A DNA stretch of 37,781 bases from JBGTGT01 sp051439375 (GCA_051439375.1 JBFRWB010000173.1:1-37781), one strand, 5' to 3'; counted from the stretch's first letter, positions 15,156-24,071 are shown. Notes: a model not told the origin generated them from the letters alone. Numbers and translations are program-made.

Positions 15156-17411
15156 TCACTCAGTATCAACTAGCTGATTGAGCATCGTCTGAATTTTGAG
15201 ACCCACTGCTTCAAGAGAAAAATTAGTTTGAGCCAGTTTTAGACCATTAATGGACAGACGATTCCATGTAGTTGGCGAAGTGTAGCAATCTATAATTGCT
15301 TGAGCCATTGCTTCAGGTTGATCACAAATCATGCCATCTTGTTGATGAACAATGTCCATTCCCTCTGTTGCAATACTGGTAGCAACCACTGGAACACCAT
15401 AACTGAGACTAGAAACAACTTTTCCTTTCATTCCCGCACCAAACCGTAAAGGAGCAACCGAAATCCGAATAGAATCGAAAAAGTCTTTTATATTCGGGAC
15501 AAAGCCTTTAATAATAATATGTTCTGAAGCTAGATTGGCAATTTCATCTGGAATATGAGAACCAGCAACCACAAAACGGCAATCAGGAATTTCCTCCAAA
15601 ATCAGAGGTAAAACAGAAGAGGCGAAGAAATGCACCGCATCGACATTGGGTGGATGTCGAAACCCTCCAATAAACCCAATATCTTTTCGCTGTTCAATTT
15701 CCACCTGACAATCGGGAATCTCTTGAATCAGGGGAATAACTGCTACTTGAGCCGAAGGAAGTAGGGATTGAATCAATATCTCTTCTTGTTTACTCACTAA
15801 AATAGTTAAATCACTTCTACTCATAACTGAAATTTCATTTTTAAAGGTATTAGACGCTTCTTCAATTAACCGAGTTTTCTCTAGATTGCCAAGAACATCT
15901 ACTTTTCTTGTTTGACGTAAAAAGTGTAAATCGATGGTACTAAAAATAATTTTAGCTTGAGGTGCATACATACGAACTAAATCGATGTTGTTAACTGCCG
16001 TGTAAGCACGACAAAGAACAATAACATCAAATTCTGCACCATGATGTTTTAAGTAGTCTTCTACTGACTGCCAATAGGGGGGGAATATACATTCAATTCC
16101 CATTTTTTGCAATTTTTGGGTATAACAATCGTCATAGAAAAAGTTCTCTGGCATAAATGTGATTCCCCAACCACATTCTTTCATTACCTTAAAGTGGTTA
16201 AGTACATAAACCGAGCCTGCATCTTGATCTGGGGTGATCATTGTGGCATCAATCCATAACAGTCTATGATGAGTTTGACGATGATATTTAGCGGTTTCTA
16301 AAGATTGAGGCGGTTCTGGATGCTCCATAAGAATATCACGCCAACGTTCTAGAAATTTAGGCTTGTTAACTTCTTGGTAATGTTTAGTCCCAGAATTTAG
16401 GTCGGTTCCTGAAGAAATTCCTTCAAAATGAATAATGCGAGAGAAGGGATTAAAGATTACTTTATAGCCTGCTTGACGTACCCTAAACGCTATATCTGTA
16501 TCTTCATAATATGCGGGTGCAAATAAGGGATCAAATCCTTTTAATTGTTGCCATAGTTGTGTGGTTAATGCGATGGATGCACCCGAACAATAGTCTGTTT
16601 CTCGAACATAATTATATTCACACCGATTGGGATCTTGCATTCGACCAAAATTCCATCCTGAGCCATCATTCCAAATAAGTCCTCCTGCTTCTTGCAACAT
16701 CCCATTGGGGTAGAGCAACATCGATCCAACTAAGCCTGTTTTACCTTGAGGATCATTTAAAAAGGGAGCAATAAGTTCTTGAAGCCAGTTTTCTAAAGGA
16801 ACTGTATCGTTATTGAGAAAAACAATGTATTTACCTCTTACTTGCTGACTAGCATTATTACAGGAAAGTAAAAATCCATAATTTTCAGGGTTGCGAATAT
16901 AGTCTAAGCCAGATATGAGAGGAATTAAATCTTGCGTTTGATCGGTTGATGTGTCATCAGCGACGATTACCTGAAAGGTCAGGTTCTCCATTTTTTGATA
17001 CATCAATGCTTTTAAACATCGTAGTGTATATTCTAGCTGATTGTAAACAGGAACAATAATGGTAACATCAGGCTTTTCATAATAGGTAAAAGAAATCTGT
17101 TGAACTTCTTCTGCTAAAGAGAGTTTTAATTCAGTTTTTTCTAAAATAGAACTGAACCCAGCATTGGATATCGGAAAAATATTGGGTACAATGCTCTCTT
17201 GTTCGTCTGTTTCTGAATCCTGAAGATTAGGAATTACTTCTTCAGGCGTATCACAAGGTACATAATAAGAGGGTGAATTTCGCTTATTACAGTAGATATA
17301 GTCAGATGGATTATTGGTCAGTGAAATTTGAGTCTCTAGTAGTTTTTGATGACGCTCACTGATTAAACTATCTTGCTGTTCAAGCTGTTTTAACAGTTCT
17401 TGGTTGACCAT
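15156..17411 (-). CDS. Bifunctional glycosyltransferase, GT2 (GT-A) fused to GT4-like (GT-B)
   Basis: This 751-residue protein has several parts. Residues 1-110 are a hydrophilic, partly coiled leader. Residues 115-355 are a GT2 domain (VTIIVPVYNQLEYTL, VADDTSTDQT, FLNNDTVPLENW with the metal-binding NND, GFDPLFAPAYYEDTDIAFR with the catalytic acidic ED-D set). Residues 385-745 are a GT-B domain ending in a family 4-like half (GFIGGFRHPPNVDAV, then VAPLRFGAGMKGKV and SYGVPVVAT). Such double enzymes add two successive sugars to one glycan. AAGGAG 9 nt upstream supports ATG 17411. It is the downstream gene of a minus-strand pair (83-bp gap) inside an otherwise plus-strand cluster. Confidence 0.85.
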   Translation of the reverse strand: MVNQELLKQLEQQDSLISERHQKLLETQISLTNNPSDYIYCNKRNSPSYYVPCDTPEEVIPNLQDSETDEQESIVPNIFPISNAGFSSILEKTELKLSLAEEVQQISFTYYEKPDVTIIVPVYNQLEYTLRCLKALMYQKMENLTFQVIVADDTSTDQTQDLIPLISGLDYIRNPENYGFLLSCNNASQQVRGKYIVFLNNDTVPLENWLQELIAPFLNDPQGKTGLVGSMLLYPNGMLQEAGGLIWNDGSGWNFGRMQDPNRCEYNYVRETDYCSGASIALTTQLWQQLKGFDPLFAPAYYEDTDIAFRVRQAGYKVIFNPFSRIIHFEGISSGTDLNSGTKHYQEVNKPKFLERWRDILMEHPEPPQSLETAKYHRQTHHRLLWIDATMITPDQDAGSVYVLNHFKVMKECGWGITFMPENFFYDDCYTQKLQKMGIECIFPPYWQSVEDYLKHHGAEFDVIVLCRAYTAVNNIDLVRMYAPQAKIIFSTIDLHFLRQTRKVDVLGNLEKTRLIEEASNTFKNEISVMSRSDLTILVSKQEEILIQSLLPSAQVAVIPLIQEIPDCQVEIEQRKDIGFIGGFRHPPNVDAVHFFASSVLPLILEEIPDCRFVVAGSHIPDEIANLASEHIIIKGFVPNIKDFFDSIRISVAPLRFGAGMKGKVVSSLSYGVPVVATSIATEGMDIVHQQDGMICDQPEAMAQAIIDCYTSPTTWNRLSINGLKLAQTNFSLEAVGLKIQTMLNQLVDTE

Positions 17412-17494
17412 TTTGTAAACTCCTTACACTCGATGCTTGATTAAGTTAATGTAATTGTAAATGTAAATGTTTTTAATGAGTTATTTGTCGGTAC

Positions 17495-18841
17495 TTATGA
17501 ATTTTTTTCTGTATTCACCTCCCAGCCAAATTTTGACTTTATCTTAAACCAAATGCGGCGTAATTTCCAAAATTTACTACTTTTTATTGCAATTACAATG
17601 TCTTGGGTATTTTCCCATTCTTCGTGAGCTTGTGCCAATTTAAACTGAGTTTCTTGCCACCTTTCCATAATTGCTTGCAATTGAGCCTGAGTGGTGAACA
17701 GTTCTTGTTTTGTCGTTTCTAACTGCAATTTAGTTTGTTGGCATTCAATATGATTTTTCTCTAGCTCCTTTTTGGTAGCTTCTAATTGCAATTTGGTTTG
17801 TTGACACTCGATCTGGCTTTTATTTAGCTCCTTTTTTGTCGTTTCTAGCCGCAGTTTAGTTTGTTGACATTCAAGATTGCTTTTCTCTAGCTTCTTTTGT
17901 AATTCTTGAACTGCTTGAACCTCTTGAACTGCTTGTGCCTCTTGAACTGCTTGCGCTTCTTGTACCTTATTTTTAAGTTTGGAACAATCTTTCTGGGATT
18001 TTAGCAGTTCTTCTTGCGTAAGAATCAACTGCTCTTGAGAGTGTTCTAGTTGAGAATAAGTTTTTTCTAAATTATCTTTCAAGTTTTTGTTTTCTTGCTG
18101 AAAATAGATTAACTGTTTGTCTAAAGAGGTAGGAACAGCCTTAATAATAAACTGAAGTGTATCTATATCAGCTTGATCTTCTAATGATTGTAAGGTGTCA
18201 GGACTAATTAAATTTCGATTGAGAGAGGGAACAAGATTAGAACCACTTAATAGAGGAAGTTTAGTACAGTGAATAGACTCAATTAAATATCCAGTTTCTT
18301 CAAAGAGTCTTTTAACCGTGTCACGAGTGAAAAAACGAAGATGAGTATTATCTAAAATTCCCAATTCTTGATATTCAAACTTTCCTTGCATTAGGGAAAG
18401 ACGAATATCTCCATGGGCAATATTAGGGATAGAAGCAATTACATATCCTTGAGGAGAAAGACTTTCTCGTGTTTCTTCGAGAACTTTCCAAGGATCACGC
18501 AAATGTTCTAATACATCGCCGAATATGGCAATATCAAAAACACCATTGGCCAAAATTTCGGTGACAGGACTGAAATCTAGATCAGCAGTGATTACAGTAT
18601 GGCAATGTTGTTTAGCTATTTTGACAGCGTTTTCATTGATATCGACCCCAGTTACTGTACAGTCTTTAGTTTGAAGTAACTCTGCTAAATACCCAGTTGC
18701 ACAGCCAAAATCAACAACAGTTGTGTTACTTTGAACGAGATCAAAAATCTTCTTTATACTACTATTTTCTTCTAATGAGGCAACTTCTAAGCCAACTCTT
18801 GAAGGGTAATTTTTTGTGTGTCCATTGGAAATGGTTTTCAT
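17495..18841 (-). CDS. SAM methyltransferase with long repetitive coiled coil and SKFWKLR tail
   Basis: Residues 1-240 of 448 form a class I methyltransferase of the Methyltransf_11/23 kind: VVDFGCATGYLAELL (motif I, 42-56), VTGVDIN, FGDVLEHLRDPWKVL and HLRFFTRDT. Residues 245-415 are an uninterrupted coiled coil. Within it are a hexad repeat QEAQAV (about 294-311) and a 21-residue unit beginning ECQQTKL repeated three times (324-386). The end, SSKFWKLRRIWFKIKSKFGW, is a basic-aromatic motif also found at the end of the GT4 protein at 21590. It probably methylates a chain end or nucleotide sugar; the coiled coil may act as a length ruler or assembly platform, as proposed for other chain-terminating methyltransferases (inference). 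Confidence 0.8.
   Translation of the reverse strand: MKTISNGHTKNYPSRVGLEVASLEENSSIKKIFDLVQSNTTVVDFGCATGYLAELLQTKDCTVTGVDINENAVKIAKQHCHTVITADLDFSPVTEILANGVFDIAIFGDVLEHLRDPWKVLEETRESLSPQGYVIASIPNIAHGDIRLSLMQGKFEYQELGILDNTHLRFFTRDTVKRLFEETGYLIESIHCTKLPLLSGSNLVPSLNRNLISPDTLQSLEDQADIDTLQFIIKAVPTSLDKQLIYFQQENKNLKDNLEKTYSQLEHSQEQLILTQEELLKSQKDCSKLKNKVQEAQAVQEAQAVQEVQAVQELQKKLEKSNLECQQTKLRLETTKKELNKSQIECQQTKLQLEATKKELEKNHIECQQTKLQLETTKQELFTTQAQLQAIMERWQETQFKLAQAHEEWENTQDIVIAIKSSKFWKLRRIWFKIKSKFGWEVNTEKNS
17684..17872 (-). repeat. In-gene 63-bp tandem repeat, three copies
   Basis: This stretch encodes residues 324-386 of the coiled-coil methyltransferase as three 21-residue units, each starting ECQQTKL. 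Upstream in the same gene, 17906-17962 carries 18-bp units encoding QEAQAV/QEVQAV. Both repeats keep the reading frame and are multiples of 3, so copy-number changes would alter coiled-coil length without breaking the gene. Confidence 0.8.
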
Positions 18842-19287
18842 AGTATTTCTATTGGATTTAAGGAAGTTAATGAAACAAAATCGTGAATGGTCAGGCTATG
18901 CTTAAAAGGTAATTAATTGCCTCAGCAATTAATTGAATTTGATACATAATATTTGGTGCATCAGCATACAATATAAAAAGTATCTTGTCAACTTTTTAGC
19001 TAAATTTTTCAAAGGGAGAGAGGAGTAGGGAGAGAGTTTGAGGATTTGTACTAAAATATCAAAGACCCAGTTTAAATGCGTCTTAGCTTAACTGAAACTA
19101 TACACAATTTATTCTCAATAAGGCTTACTTATTGATATTGGCATAATTCTAGTCATTGCAGATGTTCCGCTTCAGTGCATTCTTAGAGCGATGATCGCTG
19201 TAAGATTAGGGATCAACAGATTTTTCCTCCATATTCTGAGCTTATCGTTATATCATGGATTGTTGAACAGTATAGCAACTTTGGCAA
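18842..19287. other. Intergenic region between divergent glycan genes
   Basis: No gene is seen in 446 bp. It must carry the promoters of the minus-strand methyltransferase and of the plus-strand glycosyltransferase. A purine-rich tract (about 19010-19045, GGGAGAGAGGAGTAGGG) and the right copy of the direct repeat (19041-19090) lie inside it. Confidence 0.6.
19041..19090. repeat. Direct repeat, right copy, flanking inverted glycan cassette
   Basis: The 29 bp at 19062-19090 are identical to 15119-15147. The preceding 21 bp are similar, with a few changes and one length difference. Both copies have the same orientation, about 3.9 kb apart. Confidence 0.8.
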
Positions 19288-21516
19288 ATGAAGCATATAC
19301 TTGTAAAAGCTGACCATTTTTACCATCTATTAAAAAACAAGATTCAATCTGTCCTCAAGATTTTATATTGGCTATTTTCAGGTCAACTATCCACCAGACT
19401 AGAAAGACGTAGAATTGCTAAATTAGTTCGCAATAGTGATCTTTTTGATACAGAGTATTATTGGGAACAAAATCCCGACATAAAAGACTCAGGGATTGAT
19501 CCTTTGGGGCATTATTTAGATAATGGCGCATCTCAGGGAAAGAATCCTAATCCTTTATTTGATACCTCATATTATTTAACACAATATCCCGACGTTGCTA
19601 TATCTGAGCTTAACCCCCTTGCTCATTATTTAATGATAGGTTCTCAAAAGGGATATAACCCCCATCCCTTATTTAGTACTTCTTATTATTTACAATCCAA
19701 TCAAGATATCAATTTTTCTGAGATTAATCCTTTATTACATTATTTAAGATTTGGAGCAGCAGAAGGTCGCGATCCTTTTCCTTGTGAAAAAATTCAATCT
19801 TCTAAGCTAAGTATAGAAACGATTCCTTATCCTAATCATGAATATCAAAAGTGGTTAAATTCCCATTATCCTAAGCAAGAAGATTGTGAAAAAATAGAAA
19901 ATTATATCAAAGATTTACCGTATCAGCCTTTAGTGAGTTTGATTACAGTCTTTCTTAACCATAATCATCAAAACTTCTTGGAGACTATTAAATCAATCAT
20001 CCATCAAACTTATCCTAAATGGGAACTTGTGATAATGGCGACCCATGAAACACAATTTGAACTTGATTATATATCCCAAAAACATCTCGATATTGGTTCA
20101 AAACTAAAAATTATTTTCTGTTCTCCTACTGAAACGAAGGCTAATATTTTTAATACTGCGCTTGAAGATATTTCTGGAGAATTTTTTGGCTTTTTAAATC
20201 CTGATGATTTATTAACACCTCATGCTTTATCAGAATTCGTTAAATTATTCAATGATTCTTCTGATGCTGTCATGGTATATTCCGATGAAGATACAATTAA
20301 TGAGCAACATGATCTAAGCTCACCCTATTTTAAACCCGATTGGTGTCCTGATAGCTTTTTATCAAGAATGTACACTGGAAAGTTAGCCATTTATAAGCAG
20401 TCTTTTGTTCAGAATATTGGAGGATTTCGGACTGGGTTTGACGAGAACGAAGAGTATGATTTAATTCTAAGGTTATCAGAAAAGACAGATAAAATATATC
20501 ATATTCCTAATATTTTATATCATAAGCGGACTTACTCAAAAGTTAAAAGCAAAAGTCAACTCAATAACGAAATGGCTAAAAAAGCTATTGTAGAAGCGTT
20601 AGCAAGAAGAGAAGAGCAGGGAAAAGTCATAGAAGCACCTCGTTCTCAAGATAATTATGTTGTGCGATACAAAATTAACAATTATGATCTGGTTAGCATA
20701 ATTATACCCACCAAAAACTTAGGAGAGATGTTAGATAGATGTTTAACTTCCATTTTTCAGAAAACGACTTATCCTTATTTTGAGATTGTTATTATCGATA
20801 ATGGAAGTACAGAAAAAGAATCCCTTGAAATCATTCAAAGTTGGTTAAAAAAAGAATCCCAAAGGGTTAGAGTTTTGAAGTTAGATATTCCCTTTAACTA
20901 TTCGATGCTCAATAATTTTGCAGTAGAAAAAGCTAAGGGAAAGTATCTTTTATTTTTGAACAATGATACAGAAGTCATTACTCCTGATTGGTTAGAGGGA
21001 ATGGTTGAACAAATACAAAGGCCTTCTGTTGGTGCTGTTGGCCCTCTATTATTATTTCCCGATGATACGATTCAACACGCTGGTATAATAGCAGGTATTT
21101 TTAATAGCTGTGGTCATGGTCATAAAAGATTTAAGTTAGGGGAATCTGGATATTTTAACCAACTTAACACAGTGAATAATTATCTTGCTGTAACAGGTGC
21201 TTGTTTAATGTGTCGTCGAGAAATATTTGACCAAGTTGGAGGATTTGATAAAATTTTTGCGGTTAATTATAATGATATTGACTTGTGCTTTAAAATAATT
21301 GATAAGGGTTATCGAATTGTTTATCTTCCCCATGTTCTGCTCTATCATTATGAAGCCAAAAGTCGAGGATATGATTCACTCAATAATTATAAAAAATCTC
21401 GATTCCTTTGTGAAGAAAAATATTTTCAAACTAAATGGAAAACTTTAATTGAACACGATCCTTGCTACAATCCTAATTTAACAATTGACAACGAAGATTA
21501 TTCTCTTAGAGTTTAG
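19288..21516 (+). CDS. Double GT2 glycosyltransferase with three N-terminal 38-residue repeats
   Basis: This 742-residue protein begins with a basic, partly hydrophobic leader. Residues 52-165 are three consecutive 38-residue repeats of the form LFDTxYYLxQxPDI....NPLxHYLxxGxxxGxNPxP, an accessory module often found with bacterial surface-glycan glycosyltransferases. A first GT2 domain (about 215-450) has a weak opening (VSLITVFLNHNHQNF) but keeps FLNPDDLLTP and YSDEDTI. A second GT2 domain (about 468-720) is canonical: VSIIIPTKNLGEMLDRCL, IIDNGSTE, LFLNNDTEVI, and VNYNDIDLCFKI. It probably extends a repeating glycan. Two active sites suggest two linkages, although the first may be diverged. 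Confidence 0.85.
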   Translation: MKHILVKADHFYHLLKNKIQSVLKILYWLFSGQLSTRLERRRIAKLVRNSDLFDTEYYWEQNPDIKDSGIDPLGHYLDNGASQGKNPNPLFDTSYYLTQYPDVAISELNPLAHYLMIGSQKGYNPHPLFSTSYYLQSNQDINFSEINPLLHYLRFGAAEGRDPFPCEKIQSSKLSIETIPYPNHEYQKWLNSHYPKQEDCEKIENYIKDLPYQPLVSLITVFLNHNHQNFLETIKSIIHQTYPKWELVIMATHETQFELDYISQKHLDIGSKLKIIFCSPTETKANIFNTALEDISGEFFGFLNPDDLLTPHALSEFVKLFNDSSDAVMVYSDEDTINEQHDLSSPYFKPDWCPDSFLSRMYTGKLAIYKQSFVQNIGGFRTGFDENEEYDLILRLSEKTDKIYHIPNILYHKRTYSKVKSKSQLNNEMAKKAIVEALARREEQGKVIEAPRSQDNYVVRYKINNYDLVSIIIPTKNLGEMLDRCLTSIFQKTTYPYFEIVIIDNGSTEKESLEIIQSWLKKESQRVRVLKLDIPFNYSMLNNFAVEKAKGKYLLFLNNDTEVITPDWLEGMVEQIQRPSVGAVGPLLLFPDDTIQHAGIIAGIFNSCGHGHKRFKLGESGYFNQLNTVNNYLAVTGACLMCRREIFDQVGGFDKIFAVNYNDIDLCFKIIDKGYRIVYLPHVLLYHYEAKSRGYDSLNNYKKSRFLCEEKYFQTKWKTLIEHDPCYNPNLTIDNEDYSLRV

Positions 21517-21589
21517 CTTTTTTAAGAAAATAGCAAGATATGCTAAAGTAGTGTAATTTCATTTGGTTTTTATTATTTAATCAAAGAAG

Positions 21590-23008
21590 ATGAAACAACC
21601 TAAACATTCAACTTTAATCGTTATTGATGGTGTATTTTTCCAGTTTGGCCAATCAGGAATTACTCAAGTTTGGCTTTCCTTACTCAAAGAATGGGTAAAA
21701 ACTGGTTTTGCTGAACATATAGTTATTTTAGATCGCAACGAAACTGCCCCCAAAATTCCTAATATTAATTATTATCTAACCCCTAATTATTCCTATCATC
21801 AAACTATCGAAGATTCCCAAAAGCTACAGGAAATTTGTGACGAGGTAGGTGCAGATTTGTTTATTTCAACTTATTATACAACCCCTTTATCGACTCCATC
21901 AGTCTTTATGGCTTATGATATGATTCCTGAAGTTATGGGAGATGATTTAGGGAAAATTGATTGGCAAGAAAAACACTATGGAGTTTTACACGCTTCTCAT
22001 TACCTTGCTATTTCTAACCATACGTCCAACGATTTAAGACACTTTTTTTCTCATATTCAACCAGAACAAATTACAGTTGCTCATTGTGGCATTAAACCCA
22101 TTTTTCTGCCCGCTACATCTGAAGAAATACAAAGTTTTCAAAACAAATATAACCTTAAAAAACCCTATTTTCTCTTAGTTGGAGAAAGAGTAGGAGTTAA
22201 TAACTACAAAAATGCAAGTTATGTGTTTAAAGCAATTTCTCAAATCAAAGATACTGATCAATTTAACCTTGTTTGTGTGGGAGGAAAACCTACTCTAGAA
22301 GCTGAGTTAGTTACCTTAGCACCCGATATTGACATTCATTGTTTATCATTAGATGATGCTGAATTAAAGGCCGCTTATAGTGGTGCGATCGCTTATATTA
22401 ATCCCTCCCGTTATGAAGGCTTTGGTTTACCAATTTTAGAAGCAATGGCTTGTGGTTGTCCCGTCATTACAGGCTATCATTCTTCTATCCCAGAAGTAGC
22501 AGATAAAGCAGCCTACTATATTGATTTAGACGATGAATCAACCTTAGTTGAAGCCATGTATCGGGTGCAAACATCGCCTTTAAGAGAACAATTAATTGAA
22601 CTAGGATTTGAACAAATTCAACGGTTTTCTTGGTCAAATATGGCTCAGATTGTGGCTGATACCCTACTAAATGTAGCTAAAACTTGTCAAAGTAAAGGAA
22701 TTGATGGATTTTCTCCAATCAATAAAGAATTATTTCAATCTCTCTGGTTAAAGCACCAAGATAGCCAGCAATTAAAGCCAATTTATCAACAAATTGCAAA
22801 TGAGCAAATATTAGCCGCTAAATCCTATTATATTAATCATAAGCTTCCTACCACCATCGAAGATAAATATGAAGCCTTATACAAAAAACAAGAAAAAGAA
22901 ATAGAAAGACTGACCGAAGAACTAGAAGCGATGAAAACCAGCAAATTCTGGAAACTTAGAACCATTTGGTTTCAGATTAGACAGGTTTTAGGATTGACCA
23001 CAGATTAA
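21590..23008 (+). CDS. Family 4 glycosyltransferase with C-terminal coiled coil and SKFWKLR tail
   Basis: This 472-residue protein is a retaining GT-B enzyme. The N-terminal half covers IDGVFFQFGQSGITQVW to about 180. The C-terminal Rossmann domain has YFLLVGERVGVNNYKN, AYINPSRYEGFGLPILEA (nucleotide-sugar EX7E-type motif) and MACGCPVITG. Residues after about 385 are an add-on: a helix-rich segment, a coiled coil (EKEIERLTEELEAMKT) and the tail TSKFWKLRTIWFQIRQVLGL, which matches the end of the methyltransferase at 17495. It lies 73 bp after the double GT2 gene in the same direction, probably in one transcript. Confidence 0.85.
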   Translation: MKQPKHSTLIVIDGVFFQFGQSGITQVWLSLLKEWVKTGFAEHIVILDRNETAPKIPNINYYLTPNYSYHQTIEDSQKLQEICDEVGADLFISTYYTTPLSTPSVFMAYDMIPEVMGDDLGKIDWQEKHYGVLHASHYLAISNHTSNDLRHFFSHIQPEQITVAHCGIKPIFLPATSEEIQSFQNKYNLKKPYFLLVGERVGVNNYKNASYVFKAISQIKDTDQFNLVCVGGKPTLEAELVTLAPDIDIHCLSLDDAELKAAYSGAIAYINPSRYEGFGLPILEAMACGCPVITGYHSSIPEVADKAAYYIDLDDESTLVEAMYRVQTSPLREQLIELGFEQIQRFSWSNMAQIVADTLLNVAKTCQSKGIDGFSPINKELFQSLWLKHQDSQQLKPIYQQIANEQILAAKSYYINHKLPTTIEDKYEALYKKQEKEIERLTEELEAMKTSKFWKLRTIWFQIRQVLGLTTD

Positions 23009-23054
23009 CCTGTTTAATGTTAACTTAACTAAAAGTCAGGTTAAGTCTCTTTTT
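23005..23054 (+). terminator. Possible rho-independent terminator after the glycan island
   Basis: TTAACCTG (23005-23012) pairs perfectly with CAGGTTAA (23037-23044), an 8-bp stem with a 24-nt loop. GTCTCTTTTT follows. The stem overlaps the stop codon region of the GT4 gene. The long loop and short stem make it a weak terminator. Confidence 0.4.
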
Positions 23055-23063
23055 AAACATTCC

Positions 23064-23939
23064 ATGATGAAAATTCTCACTGATTTATTTAATTCTACCG
23101 CTAAATCTACCTCTGTTCCCTCTCACCGCACAAAAAAGAAAAAAACTGGACTGCCTAGACCCAAAAAGAGTCGTAAAGGCGTTATCATCAAAAATGCTCA
23201 AGAAATTGAGATTATGCGCCGTGCTAGTGTGATCGTTGCCACAGTCCTCAAGGAAGTATCAGAAATTGCTCAAGCAGGAATGACAACTACCGATTTAGAT
23301 AACTATGCAGAGAAAAGAATTAGAGAAATGGGAGCAACGCCTAGTTTCAAGGGATATCATGGGTTTCCTGCCTCTATCTGTGTCAGCATTAACAATGAAG
23401 TAGTACATGGTATTCCTTCCCCTCGTCGTAAGCTGAAATCTGGGGACGTACTAAAAGTGGATACAGGAGCTTATTATCAAGGATTTCATGGTGATTCTTG
23501 CATTACCATTCCCATTAATAAAGTTTCTCGTAAAGCCAGCCAATTAATCAAAATTGCTGAAGAAACCATGTATAAAGGAATTGAACAAGTCAAAGCAGGA
23601 AATAGTCTTTTAGATGTTGCAGGTGCAATTGAAGATCATGCTAAAAAACATGGCTATTCCGTAGTAGAAGACTATACGGGCCATGGTGTAGGCAGAAATT
23701 TACACGAAGCACCGGCTGTCTTTAATTTTCGTACCAAACAACTTCCTAATGTTAAATTGCGAGAAGGAATGACCTTAGCTATTGAACCGATTTTAAATGC
23801 AGGATCAAAACATACCAGAGTTTTACGCGATCGCTGGACAGTCGTAACCGTAGATAAAGCCTTATCCGCCCAATTTGAGCATACTGTATTAGTGACAAAG
23901 ACAGGCTATGAGATTTTAACCGATCGCACTCACCTTTAA
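23064..23939 (+). CDS. map: Type I methionine aminopeptidase
   Basis: This 291-residue protein removes the N-terminal methionine of new proteins. The pita-bread fold carries the five metal ligands: D133 (KVDTGAYY), D144 (FHGDSC), H207 (GHGVGRNLHE), E241 (AIEPIL) and E272 (QFEHT), plus catalytic H115 (EVVHGIPS). The 40-residue basic N-terminal extension (HRTKKKKTGLPRPKKSRKG) is longer than in E. coli MAP, which starts near residue 42 here; similar extensions occur in cyanobacterial and organellar forms. The start could be either of two adjacent ATGs (23064, 23067). Confidence 0.93.
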   Translation: MMKILTDLFNSTAKSTSVPSHRTKKKKTGLPRPKKSRKGVIIKNAQEIEIMRRASVIVATVLKEVSEIAQAGMTTTDLDNYAEKRIREMGATPSFKGYHGFPASICVSINNEVVHGIPSPRRKLKSGDVLKVDTGAYYQGFHGDSCITIPINKVSRKASQLIKIAEETMYKGIEQVKAGNSLLDVAGAIEDHAKKHGYSVVEDYTGHGVGRNLHEAPAVFNFRTKQLPNVKLREGMTLAIEPILNAGSKHTRVLRDRWTVVTVDKALSAQFEHTVLVTKTGYEILTDRTHL

Positions 23940-23940
23940 A

Positions 23941-23975
23941 GAAGTCGGAAGTATGAAGTCGGAAGTCGGAAGTTG
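23941..23975. repeat. Heptameric tandem repeat (GAAGTCG)n
   Basis: Five 7-bp units directly after the map stop codon: GAAGTCG, GAAGTAT, GAAGTCG twice, GAAGTTG. It is an STRR-type repeat with a different unit from the other arrays in this window. Confidence 0.8.
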
Positions 23976-23989
23976 TTTTTGTAACGAGG

Positions 23990-24060
23990 ATTTATACCTC
24001 CCTCCAAAAACGTTCCGTCTTAAAAGACGGGGTTTTAGACCTAGTTATTTCGATAAATTG
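23990..24060 (-). mobile_element. Left-end-like fragment of an IS200/IS605 element, no transposase
   Basis: CCGTCTTAAAAGACGG (24015-24030) is a perfect hairpin, followed by GGGGTTTTAGACCT and TTTCGATAA (24048-24056). The order (GGGTTTTA(A/G)ACC(C)T, then an AT-rich stretch, then TTTCGATAA) parallels the left end of the tnpB remnant at 7733-7760. It is therefore probably a MITE-like or abandoned end of a related element. Confidence 0.45.
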
Positions 24061-24071
24061 TGAATTTTTGG

